Source: Aliiroseovarius marinus
GTDB lineage: Bacteria; Pseudomonadota; Alphaproteobacteria; Rhodobacterales; Rhodobacteraceae
DNA: 64,000 nucleotides
Direction: 5' to 3'
NCBI RefSeq assembly: GCF_004360145.1
Contig: NZ_ML178713.1
Coordinates: 109,088-173,087, forward strand
A program made the translations under genes and the position numbers. Shown one piece after another: positions 27,902 through 36,358 of this stretch; position 1 is the stretch's first letter, and each line of letters starts with the position of its first letter. Under the pieces are notes generated by a model. It saw nothing but the letters and a program-made list of their open reading frames with translations, had not been told where the DNA came from and did no database searches.

Positions 27902-28051
27902 ATGTCATTTCTAGGAGAGCTTTGGTCCTTCCTGCGGGTCAGGAAGAAATTCTGGTTGGCGCCAGTCTTTTTGATCCTCGTGATTTTCGGCGGCTTGATT
28001 GTGCTCAGTCAGGGGTCGGCTATTGCACCGTTTCTGTATCCACTGTTCTAA
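27902..28051 (+). CDS. DUF5989 small membrane protein
   Basis: This 49-residue protein has an amphipathic Arg/Lys-rich start (MSFLGELWSFLRVRKKFWL), one transmembrane helix (PVFLILVIFGGLIVLSQG), and ends in the hydrophobic APFLYPLF. That matches DUF5989 proteins, which almost always sit next to an SxtJ-like protein and a carbamoyltransferase. It is easily missed because it is so short. It lies between those two partners and its stop is six bases before the carbamoyltransferase start. Confidence 0.8.
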   Translation: MSFLGELWSFLRVRKKFWLAPVFLILVIFGGLIVLSQGSAIAPFLYPLF

Positions 28052-28057
28052 TGTGAT

Positions 28058-29893
28058 ATGACCTATATTCTTGGTATCTCGGGGCTTTATCACGACAGTG
28101 CTGCGGCCTTGATCCATGACGGCGACGTTATGGCGGCCGCGCAGGAAGAGCGGTTTACGCGGCAAAAACACGACGCGCGGTTCCCCGAGCACGCGATCCG
28201 CTATGTGTTAGACGAAGCAGGCATCAGCCTGTCCGATGTCGATCACGTGGCCTTCTACGACAAGCCGTTTTTGAAGTTTGAACGCCTGCTGGAAACCTAT
28301 GTGGCGACCGCGCCGCGTGGGTTTGCCTCGTTCCGGGTGGCGATGCCGATCTGGCTGAAGGAAAAGCTGTTTTTGCGCCGGTTTCTGGTGAAAGAGCTGC
28401 AGAAGCTGTGGCCCAAGTTTGACATGTCGCGGCTGTTGTTCTCCGAACACCACATCAGCCATGCAGCCAGCGCCTATTACCCCTCGCCGTTTGACGAGGC
28501 CGTGGTGCTGACCATTGATGGCGTGGGCGAATGGGCCACGACCACCTTGGGCATCGGACGCGGGAGCGATCTGGAGATCTTGAAAGAGATCCACTTTCCG
28601 CATTCGCTGGGCCTGCTCTATTCCGCCTTCACGCATTACACCGGGTTCAAGGTGAACTCGGGCGAATACAAGGTGATGGGCTTGGCGCCTTATGGCGTGC
28701 CCAAATACAAGGATCTGATCCTTGAGAAGTTGGTCGATGTGAAAGAGGACGGGTCCTTCAAGCTGGACCAGCGCTATTTCAACTACACCGCCGGACTGAC
28801 CATGACCAACAATGCCTTTTCCAAGGTGTTTGGGGAGCGTCACCGCAAACCGGAAAGTGATCAGCTGACGCAGTTCCACATGGATATCGCAGCCTCGATC
28901 CAAGCGGTGACGGAAGAGATCGTCCTGCGCATGACCCGCGCGGCGGCGGCTGAATACGGGATCGAGAACCTGTGCATGGCGGGCGGTGTCGCGTTGAACT
29001 GCGTGGCCAATGGCAAGATCCTGCGTGATGGCGCGTTCAAGCAGCTTTGGGTGCAACCTGCCGCCGGGGATGCTGGCGGTGCGATCGGGACAGCGCTGGC
29101 CGCGTGGCATCAAGAGCTTGGTAATCCCAGCTTGTCGCATGACGGGGACCAGATGAAGGGGGCCTACCTTGGGCCCTCGTATGACACCGACCAGATCTGC
29201 GCTGAGCTGGACAAGCTGGGCGCGGTTTATACCACCATGACCGAAGATCAGATGATCGCGGAAACCGCTGCTGCCATCGCCAATGGCAAGGCTGTCGGGT
29301 GGTTCCAAGGCCGCATGGAGTTCGGACCGCGTGCCTTGGGGGGGCGGTCAATTCTTGGTGATCCCCGCTCGCCCGAGATGCAGAAGACCCTGAACTTAAA
29401 GGTGAAATACCGCGAAAGCTTCCGCCCCTTTGCCCCATCTGTCCTACGCGAGGACGTGGCGGACTGGTTCCAGTTGGACGATGACAGCCCCTATATGCTG
29501 ATCGTCGCGGATGTGGCCGAGGCGCGCAAGAAGCCCATGAGCGCCGAGGACGAGGCGCTGTTTGGCATCGATAAGCTGAACGTTCCCCGGTCCGAAATCC
29601 CGGCGGTGACCCATGTGGACTATTCGGCGCGGATCCAGACGGTGCATGCGGATACCAACCCGCTCTATCACCGGCTGATTACGCAGTTCAAACGGATGAC
29701 GGGCTGCCCGGTCGTGGTGAACACCTCGTTCAATGTGCGGGGCGAGCCGATTGTCTGCACACCCGAAGACGCGTTTCGCTGCTTCATGGGGACCGAGATG
29801 GATGTGCTGTCCATCGGCAATGTGATCCTGCGCAAGCCCGATCAGGATCCCGCGTTGAAAGAGGACTATACGTCGAAATACGAGCTGGATTGA
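28058..29893 (+). CDS. NodU/CmcH-family O-carbamoyltransferase
   Basis: This 611-residue enzyme transfers a carbamoyl group from carbamoyl phosphate to a hydroxyl of a sugar, antibiotic or toxin. The N-terminal Kae1-like domain opens with LGISGLYHDSAAALIHDG and contains HHISHAASAYYPSPFDEA, whose histidines bind a metal. MAGGVALNCVANGKIL is the ATP-site glycine loop. The C-terminal domain carries GRMEFGPRALGGRSIL, YRESFRPFAPSVL and VVNTSFNVRGEPIVCTPEDA. All catalytic blocks are intact and the length is normal. Its substrate cannot be read from sequence; neighbours point to an envelope or secreted molecule. Confidence 0.93.
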   Translation: MTYILGISGLYHDSAAALIHDGDVMAAAQEERFTRQKHDARFPEHAIRYVLDEAGISLSDVDHVAFYDKPFLKFERLLETYVATAPRGFASFRVAMPIWLKEKLFLRRFLVKELQKLWPKFDMSRLLFSEHHISHAASAYYPSPFDEAVVLTIDGVGEWATTTLGIGRGSDLEILKEIHFPHSLGLLYSAFTHYTGFKVNSGEYKVMGLAPYGVPKYKDLILEKLVDVKEDGSFKLDQRYFNYTAGLTMTNNAFSKVFGERHRKPESDQLTQFHMDIAASIQAVTEEIVLRMTRAAAAEYGIENLCMAGGVALNCVANGKILRDGAFKQLWVQPAAGDAGGAIGTALAAWHQELGNPSLSHDGDQMKGAYLGPSYDTDQICAELDKLGAVYTTMTEDQMIAETAAAIANGKAVGWFQGRMEFGPRALGGRSILGDPRSPEMQKTLNLKVKYRESFRPFAPSVLREDVADWFQLDDDSPYMLIVADVAEARKKPMSAEDEALFGIDKLNVPRSEIPAVTHVDYSARIQTVHADTNPLYHRLITQFKRMTGCPVVVNTSFNVRGEPIVCTPEDAFRCFMGTEMDVLSIGNVILRKPDQDPALKEDYTSKYELD

Positions 29894-29927
29894 TGAAGCG
29901 TAGGCGTTGCGGAAAAGGTGTCTTGGT

Positions 29928-31223
29928 ATGATTTCGCGGATTGGATCGATCCTGTGTCTTATCGTCGCTGGGTATTTTCTGGCAACCGCAGGCTATGCGC
30001 TGATCAATGCCTCGGATTTCGCGGTCGGGACGGCGCGGGTGATGCGCTATGTGATTGTGCCGGGTGTGATTGGAGCGCTGTTCCTGCTGGTGGCGCTGCG
30101 GGTGAAAAGCGACCGAAAGCTGTTGGTCGGGATCTATGCGTTTTCGGCTTTGATCGGGCTGTTCGCGTTCGAGGCGCTGCTGACGTGGCGCTCTATTCAG
30201 GGCGCCGTCGGGTTGTCGGGGTTCATACAGGATGATGACGCCTCGTATGACCGGTATAAGCGGACCATCCCGCCATCCTACACGCTGAAGGCGCTGAACT
30301 GGGATCTGGGCGTGACCTCTCTGGCCGAGATGTCGATGGGTGCTGTGCCGGGGGAAGAGGTGCTTCTGTGCGCGCGCGATGGGCAGCCGGTGACCTATGT
30401 TGCGGATCGCTATGGGCTTCGAAATCCTGACACGGTGCATGACGGGCCGGTCAACCTGCTGCTTTTGGGGGATTCGTTCACCGAAGGCATCTGCCTGCCC
30501 GAGGGCGAGGATATCGCTAGCCAGATCCGCGCCGAAGAACCCGCGATGGTAAATACCGGGACGCGCGGGGCAGGGCCGCTTTATGAACTCGCGGTGCTGC
30601 GTCGGTGGGGGCCTAAACTGCGCCCGGAACACGCGGTCATTTTCTTTTTCGAAGGCAACGACTGGCAAAATCTGGACGGAGAACTGACCCTTGGTTTTCT
30701 GACCGAGGCACTTGACCCCGCAAAACCTGTGGGGCCGGTTGAAAGTGCCGTGAACAGCGCACAGGCGATCGAGCGCGTGTTGTCCGGTTGGTGGAGCGAA
30801 CAGCGCCAGTCGCTGGAAGGCTACCTGAGCCGCAGATCGTGGCAGCGAAATTTCCTGGCGTTGCAGCAATCTGCGTTGGTGATGGGGATTCACTATCCCA
30901 AGGCGACCGTGGACAAGCCCGAATACCTGCAGATCCTGCGTGCCGCGAAGGCGACCGTGGACGAATGGGGCGGGGGGCTAACGCTGGTCTACGTGCCGCA
31001 GGTGGATCGGTTCGTGGGGCTTTTGCCCAGTGCCTCGGTCTATGACGAGCTGCGCAATCGGGTGCGCGATGCCGCGGATCGGGCTGGGCTGGCCTTCGTC
31101 GATCTGGTGCCCATCATTGCAGCACAGTCACCGCCCCGATCCGTTTTTGCTGCCGATGGACATTTCAACGCGTTAGGCGCGCGCCTGACCGCAGAGGCGG
31201 TGCTGGCGCATTTGGGGAAGTGA
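29928..31223 (+). CDS. Membrane-anchored SGNH/GDSL hydrolase-like protein
   Basis: The 431-residue protein begins with about three transmembrane helices: IGSILCLIVAGYFLATAGYA, VIVPGVIGALFLLVAL and LLVGIYAFSALIGLFAF. An SGNH domain follows, with block I LLLGDSFTEGICLP, a glycine and asparagine pair in FFFEGNDWQN, and the DxxH-like block V AADGHFNALG. SGNH enzymes de-esterify or acetylate glycans and lipids. It is the last gene of the carbamoyltransferase operon. I prefer the ATG at 29928, with AAGGTG upstream, to an earlier TTG. The catalytic role is inferred. Confidence 0.8.
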   Translation: MISRIGSILCLIVAGYFLATAGYALINASDFAVGTARVMRYVIVPGVIGALFLLVALRVKSDRKLLVGIYAFSALIGLFAFEALLTWRSIQGAVGLSGFIQDDDASYDRYKRTIPPSYTLKALNWDLGVTSLAEMSMGAVPGEEVLLCARDGQPVTYVADRYGLRNPDTVHDGPVNLLLLGDSFTEGICLPEGEDIASQIRAEEPAMVNTGTRGAGPLYELAVLRRWGPKLRPEHAVIFFFEGNDWQNLDGELTLGFLTEALDPAKPVGPVESAVNSAQAIERVLSGWWSEQRQSLEGYLSRRSWQRNFLALQQSALVMGIHYPKATVDKPEYLQILRAAKATVDEWGGGLTLVYVPQVDRFVGLLPSASVYDELRNRVRDAADRAGLAFVDLVPIIAAQSPPRSVFAADGHFNALGARLTAEAVLAHLGK

Positions 31224-31227
31224 GGCG

Positions 31228-31668
31228 CTAGAGGCGCGCTTTCGACCGCACGAATTGCTCGATGGCCGGGGCAGGGACGGCACCCGCCTGCCGGGCGATT
31301 TCTTTCCCGCCTTGAAACAGGATCAGCGCCGGAATGCCACGAATGCCGAATTTGCGCGAGACATTCGGGTGGTCCTCGGTGTTGATTTTCGCAAAGCGGG
31401 CATCGGGCGCGACTGATCGTGCGGCTTGCTCAAACGCAGGGGCCATCATCCGGCATGGGCCGCACCACGGCGCCCAAAAATCCACCAGAAGCGGCGTGTC
31501 GTCATTGCGCTGTGCCTTGGCCAGCGTAGCCGGGTCCAGTTGACGGACCTTACCGTCATTCAGCTTGGTTCCACAGGTGCCGCATTTCGGACCCGCCGAC
31601 AGTTTGTCTTTTGGCACACGGTTCACCGCGCTGCATTCCAGACAGGTCATTTTCAAAGCGTTCGACAT
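31228..31668 (-). CDS. trxC: Thioredoxin 2
   Basis: TrxC is a zinc-binding thioredoxin that reduces disulfides, often under oxidative stress. In 146 residues it has an N-terminal zinc module with two CxxC pairs (MTCLECSAVNRVP and GPKCGTCGTKL). A normal thioredoxin domain follows, with FWAPWCGPCRMMAPAFE and the cis-proline in IRGIPALILF. The ATG at 31668 has GGAG upstream; an in-frame ATG four codons earlier is weaker. It converges with the SGNH gene, with four bases between them. Confidence 0.93.
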   Translation of the reverse strand: MSNALKMTCLECSAVNRVPKDKLSAGPKCGTCGTKLNDGKVRQLDPATLAKAQRNDDTPLLVDFWAPWCGPCRMMAPAFEQAARSVAPDARFAKINTEDHPNVSRKFGIRGIPALILFQGGKEIARQAGAVPAPAIEQFVRSKARL

Positions 31669-31728
31669 GACGGGCTCCATTTATATTCCGTAAATCGCAT
31701 ATGTGTCCTGCCTTCGGGCAGGTCAAGA

Positions 31729-32154
31729 TCAAACGGTGCTGAGAAGAATGCTGGTTTCACTGTTGGTGATTCCTTCGACCACCCGCACCTCGCGCAACAC
31801 GCGGTCGAAATCGGTCAGGCTGTCCGCGGTCAGCTGCGCGACCAGATCCCACTTGCCGTTGGTCGAATGCAGCGAACGTAGCTGAGGAAGCCCGCGCAAT
31901 CGCTTGATTACGGCGGTGGTGGACCGCCCCGACACCTCGATCATCATGATCGCGTGTACGCCGTCCGGCCCGTGATCTTCCCGTGCTCGGATGGTGAACC
32001 CCAGCACCGCGCCACTGTCCAGAAGCCGGTCCAGACGCGACTGCACCGTGGCGCGCGACACGCCAAGGATCGTCGCCAGCTTCGAGATCGGCGCCCGCCC
32101 GTCCTCGCGCAGGATGGCAATCAGTTCTCGGTCAAGGTCATCGAAAATATGCAT
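31729..32154 (-). CDS. Lrp/AsnC family transcriptional regulator
   Basis: This 141-residue protein has an N-terminal winged helix-turn-helix (about residues 4-60, with PISKLATILGVSRATVQSRL) and a C-terminal RAM ligand-binding domain (LHSTNGKWDLVAQLTADSL). It is divergent from the ctlX-rocF-ocd operon across a 127-base AT-rich gap. A local regulator of arginine/ornithine catabolism responding to one of those amino acids is therefore likely. Such regulators usually autoregulate too. The ligand is not known from the sequence. Confidence 0.9.
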   Translation of the reverse strand: MHIFDDLDRELIAILREDGRAPISKLATILGVSRATVQSRLDRLLDSGAVLGFTIRAREDHGPDGVHAIMMIEVSGRSTTAVIKRLRGLPQLRSLHSTNGKWDLVAQLTADSLTDFDRVLREVRVVEGITNSETSILLSTV

Positions 32155-32281
32155 ATCTATTAGCTAAATAAGTTATAGCAAATTGTCAAAAAGTGACGCT
32201 CAGATTGTGCAATAATGATCTACTTGATGAAATAGTGACATTGTTAATCTGTTCATAGTCTCCAATGCGAACAGATTCACA
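32155..32281. promoter_or_regulatory. Divergent control region between the Lrp-type regulator and ctlX
   Basis: This AT-rich 127-base gap should hold both divergent promoters. A perfect nine-base inverted repeat, AATCTGTTC at 32246-32254 and GAACAGATT at 32269-32277 with a 14-base spacer, ends four bases before the ctlX start codon. It may be an operator or an mRNA hairpin covering the ctlX ribosome binding region. TTGTGCAATAA lies further upstream. No convincing Shine-Dalgarno precedes ctlX. The functional reading is inference. Confidence 0.5.
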
Positions 32282-33238
32282 ATGCCCCAGACATCGCTTC
32301 AGGCCCCGAGTGCCGTCATCATGATCCGCCCGCACCATTTCCAGCCCAACGCGGAAACAGCGCAGGATAACGGGTTTCAAACCAAACCTGTAAATGGCAC
32401 GGCGCAAGAGCTTGCCAAGCGCGCCCATGACGAGGTGTCGGGCATGGTGGACGCCCTGCGCGGCGAAGGGATCGAGGTGAACCTGTTCGAAGACCCGCGC
32501 GAGGATCGCCCGGATGCGGTGTTTCCCAACAACTGGTTTTCGACCCATCCCGGCGGGCATGTGGCGGTCTATCCGATGTACTCGCAAAACCGCCGGATCG
32601 AGCGGCGTCAGGACGTGCTGGAAATGCTCAAGACGCGCTATCGTGTGCAGGACATCATCGACTATTCGGGGCTCGAGCAGGACGGTCTGTTTCTGGAAGG
32701 CACCGGTGCGATGGTGTTGGATCACGTGGAGCGCGTCGCCTATGCAGCGCGCTCAAAACGCACCAGCGAGGTGCTGTTGGAGCGCTTCTGCACCCATTTT
32801 AACTATGAGCCGATGGTGTTTGACGCCCATGATGCGGACGGGCTGCCGATCTATCACACCAACGTGTTGATGTGCATCGGGACGGATGTGGCGCTGATCG
32901 GGTTGGATACCATTTTGGATGCGCACCGACGCGAAGAAGTGCGCGAACGTCTGGCGCGCGGTGGGCGCGACGTGATCGCTTTGTCGCAAAAACAGATTGC
33001 TGAGTTCGCCGGGAACGCCATCGAGCTGCAGGGCAAAGAGGGCCGCGTCTTGGCCATGTCGGCACGCGCACTGGCTGCCCTTGAGCCCGAACAGAAATGG
33101 CGCATCGAAGCGCATCTGAAAATCCTGCCGCTGAATATCCCGACCCTTGAAATGGCTGGCGGGTCGGTGCGCTGTACCATCGCCGGCATTCACCTCAGCC
33201 CCCGCCCCGTAGCAAAGCCCGAAGGAGCCGCCGCATGA
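32282..33238 (+). CDS. ctlX: Citrulline utilisation hydrolase / amidinotransferase family
   Basis: This 318-residue pentein-fold enzyme has the CtlX-type layout. PDAVFPNNWFSTHPGG is the substrate-binding block, LEGTGAMVLDHVERVAYAAR follows, and MAGGSVRCTIAGIHLSPRP carries the catalytic cysteine (Cys298). CtlX-like proteins hydrolyse citrulline to ornithine, or act as arginine-deiminase relatives; their specificity is not fully settled. Here it is the first gene of an operon with arginase and ornithine cyclodeaminase, which fits feeding of ornithine and then proline. Its 3' end overlaps the arginase start (ATGA). Confidence 0.86.
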   Translation: MPQTSLQAPSAVIMIRPHHFQPNAETAQDNGFQTKPVNGTAQELAKRAHDEVSGMVDALRGEGIEVNLFEDPREDRPDAVFPNNWFSTHPGGHVAVYPMYSQNRRIERRQDVLEMLKTRYRVQDIIDYSGLEQDGLFLEGTGAMVLDHVERVAYAARSKRTSEVLLERFCTHFNYEPMVFDAHDADGLPIYHTNVLMCIGTDVALIGLDTILDAHRREEVRERLARGGRDVIALSQKQIAEFAGNAIELQGKEGRVLAMSARALAALEPEQKWRIEAHLKILPLNIPTLEMAGGSVRCTIAGIHLSPRPVAKPEGAAA

Positions 33239-34164
33239 CGAACATTCACCTTCTAGGCGTCCCGATGGAGGAAGGCGCGGGTCGTCGCGGCTGCATCATG
33301 GGCCCCGCCGCCTATCGCACGGCTGGGTTGGCCGAGGAATTGGCTGCATTGGGCCATGACGTGACCGATCTGGGCGATGCCGCGCGCGATGATGTGAACG
33401 CGGTCGAGACCGAGCACACCCACCTGAAGTTCCTGCCCGAAGTGGCCGGGTGGACGCGTAGCCTTCACGCCCATGCGTTCGAGCAGGCGCAAGGGGACGC
33501 GCTGCCAATCTATATGGGCGGCGATCACGCACTGGCGCTGGGAACCGTGACGGGCCACGTGGCGGCGGCGGCCCAGATGGGACGTCCGCAATACGTGCTG
33601 TGGCTGGACGCGCATTCGGATTTCAACACGCCGGCCAGCTCGCCCAGTGGGAATATTCACGGCATGCCGATGGCCTTTGCCTGCGGTTTGCACGGATTTC
33701 CAGATCTGCTGGGTAAGCCGTTGCCAGCGAAGCTGGACCCCACAAAGCTGTGCATGATGGGGCTGCGGTCCGTGGATCGCGAAGAGCGTGATCTTCTGCA
33801 AAGCTCGGGCGTGCAGGCCCATGACATGCGTGCGATTGACGAACATGGCGTGGCGCGGATCCTGCGTCCGTTCTTGGACGAGATCGCTCAGGAAGGCGGG
33901 CTGCTGCATGTCAGTCTCGACGTCGATTTCATCGAACCCGACATCGCCCCTGCCGTCGGCACCACCGTCCCCGGCGGCGCGACCTTCCGCGAGGCGCACC
34001 TGATCATGGAGATGCTCCATGACAGCGGCCTTGTTACCTCGCTCGATCTGGTCGAGCTGAACCCTTTCCTTGACGAACGTGGCCGCACCGCGCGTCTGAT
34101 GGTCGACCTCACGGCAAGCCTGTTTGGCCGCCGTGTCCTTGACCGTTTCACCACCAGCTATTGA
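33235..34164 (+). CDS. rocF: Arginase
   Basis: Arginase is a binuclear manganese enzyme that splits arginine into ornithine and urea. The 309-residue protein has the three metal signatures: [34 protein letters not shown] and [19 protein letters not shown]. The N-terminus ([20 protein letters not shown]) and the late block [17 protein letters not shown] are also typical. It is coupled to ctlX by an ATGA overlap. In this operon it supplies ornithine to ornithine cyclodeaminase. Confidence 0.95.
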   Translation: MTNIHLLGVPMEEGAGRRGCIMGPAAYRTAGLAEELAALGHDVTDLGDAARDDVNAVETEHTHLKFLPEVAGWTRSLHAHAFEQAQGDALPIYMGGDHALALGTVTGHVAAAAQMGRPQYVLWLDAHSDFNTPASSPSGNIHGMPMAFACGLHGFPDLLGKPLPAKLDPTKLCMMGLRSVDREERDLLQSSGVQAHDMRAIDEHGVARILRPFLDEIAQEGGLLHVSLDVDFIEPDIAPAVGTTVPGGATFREAHLIMEMLHDSGLVTSLDLVELNPFLDERGRTARLMVDLTASLFGRRVLDRFTTSY

Positions 34165-34172
34165 GGCCCAGA

Positions 34173-35222
34173 ATGCCCCCTCTTCCTTCCGAACTTGCCT
34201 ATGTCCCCTTCGTCTCGGTCGAGCACATGATGGGCTTGGTCCATCACATCGGGATCGAAACCGTCCTGCGCGATCTGGCGGACGAGATCGAAGCCGATTT
34301 CAAGCGCTGGGAGCTATTTGACAAAACACCCCGCGTCGCCAGCCACTCGGATGTGGGGGTGATCGAGCTGATGCCGACCTCGGATGGCGAGATGTATGGG
34401 TTCAAATACGTAAACGGCCACCCGAAGAACACCAAAGAGGGGTTGCAGACGGTGACGGCGTTCGGGCTGCTCGCGGATGTGGACACCGGCTATCCGAAGC
34501 TCTTGACCGAGATGACGGTGCTGACCGCCCTGCGTACCGCCGCGACCAGTGCGATGGTCGCCAAGCATCTGGCACCCAAAGGCTCGAACACCATGGCGAT
34601 GATCGGCAATGGCGCGCAGTCTGAATTCCAATGTCTCGCTTTCAAAGCGATCTGCGGCATCGACACCGTGCGACTTTACGACATTGACCCGGCGGCGACT
34701 GCGAAGGCCGCGCGCAACCTCGCGGGCAAGGGGCTGACCGTGGTGCCGTGCGCGTCCGGTGAAGAAAGCATGGAAGGCGCGCAGATCATCACGACCTGCA
34801 CCGCCGACAAGCAATACGCGACGATCCTGACCGACAACATGATCGGCGAAGGTGTGCATATCAACGCCATCGGCGGCGACTGCCCGGGCAAGACGGAACT
34901 GCACAAAGACATCCTGCTGCGGTCCGATATTTTCGTGGAATACCCGGAACAGACCTGGGTCGAAGGCGAGATCCAGCAGTTGGACCACGGTCACCCGATC
35001 ACCGAGATGTGGCAGGTTATCACCGGTCAGGCCAAGGGGCGCACGTCGGACAAGCAGATCACGCTGTTCGACAGTGTCGGCTTCGCGATCGAGGACTTCT
35101 CGGCCTTGCGCTATATCTCGAAAGCGATCGAGGGCACGGCTTATTTCACCCGGCTAGATATGCTGGCGGACCCGGATGACCCACGCGACTTGTTCGGGAT
35201 GCTCGAACGGTCGAAGGACTGA
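34173..35222 (+). CDS. ocd: Ornithine cyclodeaminase
   Basis: This NAD-dependent enzyme converts ornithine directly to proline and ammonia. The 349-residue protein belongs to the OCD/mu-crystallin family. It shows SHSDVGVIELMPTSDGEMY, KYVNGHPKNTKEGLQTV, a Rossmann motif MAMIGNGAQSEFQ, and GEGVHINAIGGDCPGKTELH, whose catalytic aspartate lies in GGD. I prefer the ATG at 34173 because GAGG precedes it; a TTG at 34161 overlapping the arginase stop is possible. It completes an arginine-to-proline route and ends in a terminator. Confidence 0.94.
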   Translation: MPPLPSELAYVPFVSVEHMMGLVHHIGIETVLRDLADEIEADFKRWELFDKTPRVASHSDVGVIELMPTSDGEMYGFKYVNGHPKNTKEGLQTVTAFGLLADVDTGYPKLLTEMTVLTALRTAATSAMVAKHLAPKGSNTMAMIGNGAQSEFQCLAFKAICGIDTVRLYDIDPAATAKAARNLAGKGLTVVPCASGEESMEGAQIITTCTADKQYATILTDNMIGEGVHINAIGGDCPGKTELHKDILLRSDIFVEYPEQTWVEGEIQQLDHGHPITEMWQVITGQAKGRTSDKQITLFDSVGFAIEDFSALRYISKAIEGTAYFTRLDMLADPDDPRDLFGMLERSKD

Positions 35223-35227
35223 CATAG

Positions 35228-35266
35228 AAAAAGGGGCGCGTACCGGTCTGGTCCGCGCCCCTTTTT
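35228..35266. terminator. Bidirectional intrinsic terminator between ocd and gcvH
   Basis: AAAAAGGGGCGCG at 35228-35240 pairs perfectly with CGCGCCCCTTTTT at 35254-35266, giving a 13-base-pair stem. The A-run and T-run let it work on both strands. It sits between convergent ocd and gcvH and can stop transcripts from both sides. Confidence 0.92.
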
Positions 35267-35282
35267 GTTCAATGCGAAGCGA

Positions 35283-35642
35283 TCAGGCGATGAAGTTTTT
35301 ATACGCCGCTTCGTCCATATAGTCGTCCAGCGGACCGGTGTCAGAGGCTTTGATCTTGAACAGCCACGCGTCGCCTTCGGGGTCGTCGTTGACCTTGCCA
35401 GGCTCATCCACCATGGCCTCGTTCACTTCCGTGATCTCGCCATCCAGCGGGCTCAGGATGTCGGACGCGGCTTTCACGCTTTCGATCACCACGATCTCGT
35501 CATCTTTCGAGACCGTGTCGCCTGCTTCCGGCAGTTCCAGAAAAACAACGTCGCCCAGCTGCTCGGCGGCGTGGGTGGTGATGCCCACGACGTAAACGCC
35601 ATCTTCTTCGCGCAGCCACTCGTGCTCTTCGGTGTAGTACAT
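35283..35642 (-). CDS. gcvH: Glycine cleavage system H protein
   Basis: GcvH carries the aminomethyl group on a lipoyl arm between the P, T and L proteins of the glycine cleavage system. The 119-residue protein begins MYYTEEHEWLREEDGVYVVG. It carries the lipoylated lysine in EIVVIESVKAASDILSPLDG (Lys57), and ends with the helical DDYMDEAAYKNFIA. The start at 35642 has GGAGAAACG upstream and matches the family N-terminus. No gcvT or gcvP gene lies beside it, although they usually adjoin; they must be elsewhere in the genome. Confidence 0.95.
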   Translation of the reverse strand: MYYTEEHEWLREEDGVYVVGITTHAAEQLGDVVFLELPEAGDTVSKDDEIVVIESVKAASDILSPLDGEITEVNEAMVDEPGKVNDDPEGDAWLFKIKASDTGPLDDYMDEAAYKNFIA

Positions 35643-35737
35643 TCCGTTTCTCCTGAAGGTTTTCACCTGACCGTATCTCTGCCTGCGCGCCTCGGCAAGA
35701 GCTTGTATCCCGCTGCATGCGGGTGCAGTCTGCTGCT

Positions 35738-36358
35738 ATGACGACCCCGGTGAATGATCCTCATTTCTTTGGCTACGGTTCATTAGTGAACCGGCAGACG
35801 CACAGCTATGACAACCCGCGTGCGGCGCGGGTGACAGGGTGGCATCGCGCGTGGCGGCGGTCTGAACATCGGGCGCTGTGTTACCTGACGGCGGTGCCGG
35901 ACAGTTCGGATTATATCGAGGGGATGATCGCCTCGGTCCCCGGTGCGGATTGGGCGGCGTTGGATGAACGTGAACGCGCCTATGCGCGGGTGACTTTGGG
36001 GTCTGAGATCCGCCATGATGGCGGCGATCTGGACGTGGCGATCTATGCGATTGCCCCGGGTGAACATCACGCGCCGACAGACGACAATCCGGTACTGCTC
36101 AGCTATCTCGACGTGGTGGTGCAGGGCTATTTTCGCGAATTCGGGTTGGACGGCGTGACCCATTTCTTCGAGACGACCGAAGGCTGGAATGCGCCGATTT
36201 TGAACGACCGTGCGGACCCGATTTACCCGCGCGCGCAGGTGCTGAGCGCGGAAGAGACCGCGCTGGTCGACGAAGGCCTGTCCCGCTTATCGACGGTTGT
36301 GAAAGAGCGAAATGAGACGGGTCTGTCGCTGGTACGGATGCGCGGTACCGGGGCATAG
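35738..36358 (+). CDS. Gamma-glutamylcyclotransferase-like protein
   Basis: The 206-residue protein has the GGCT-fold signature near its N-terminus (HFFGYGSLVNRQTHSYDN). It also has a segment LDERERAYARVTLGSEI, where the catalytic glutamate of the fold is expected. Members convert gamma-glutamyl peptides, or gamma-glutamylamine adducts, to 5-oxoproline; the substrate here is unknown. The ATG at 35738 fits the family N-terminus better than the earlier start. The last 72 bases overlap the 3' end of the convergent MATE gene. Confidence 0.8.
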   Translation: MTTPVNDPHFFGYGSLVNRQTHSYDNPRAARVTGWHRAWRRSEHRALCYLTAVPDSSDYIEGMIASVPGADWAALDERERAYARVTLGSEIRHDGGDLDVAIYAIAPGEHHAPTDDNPVLLSYLDVVVQGYFREFGLDGVTHFFETTEGWNAPILNDRADPIYPRAQVLSAEETALVDEGLSRLSTVVKERNETGLSLVRMRGTGA

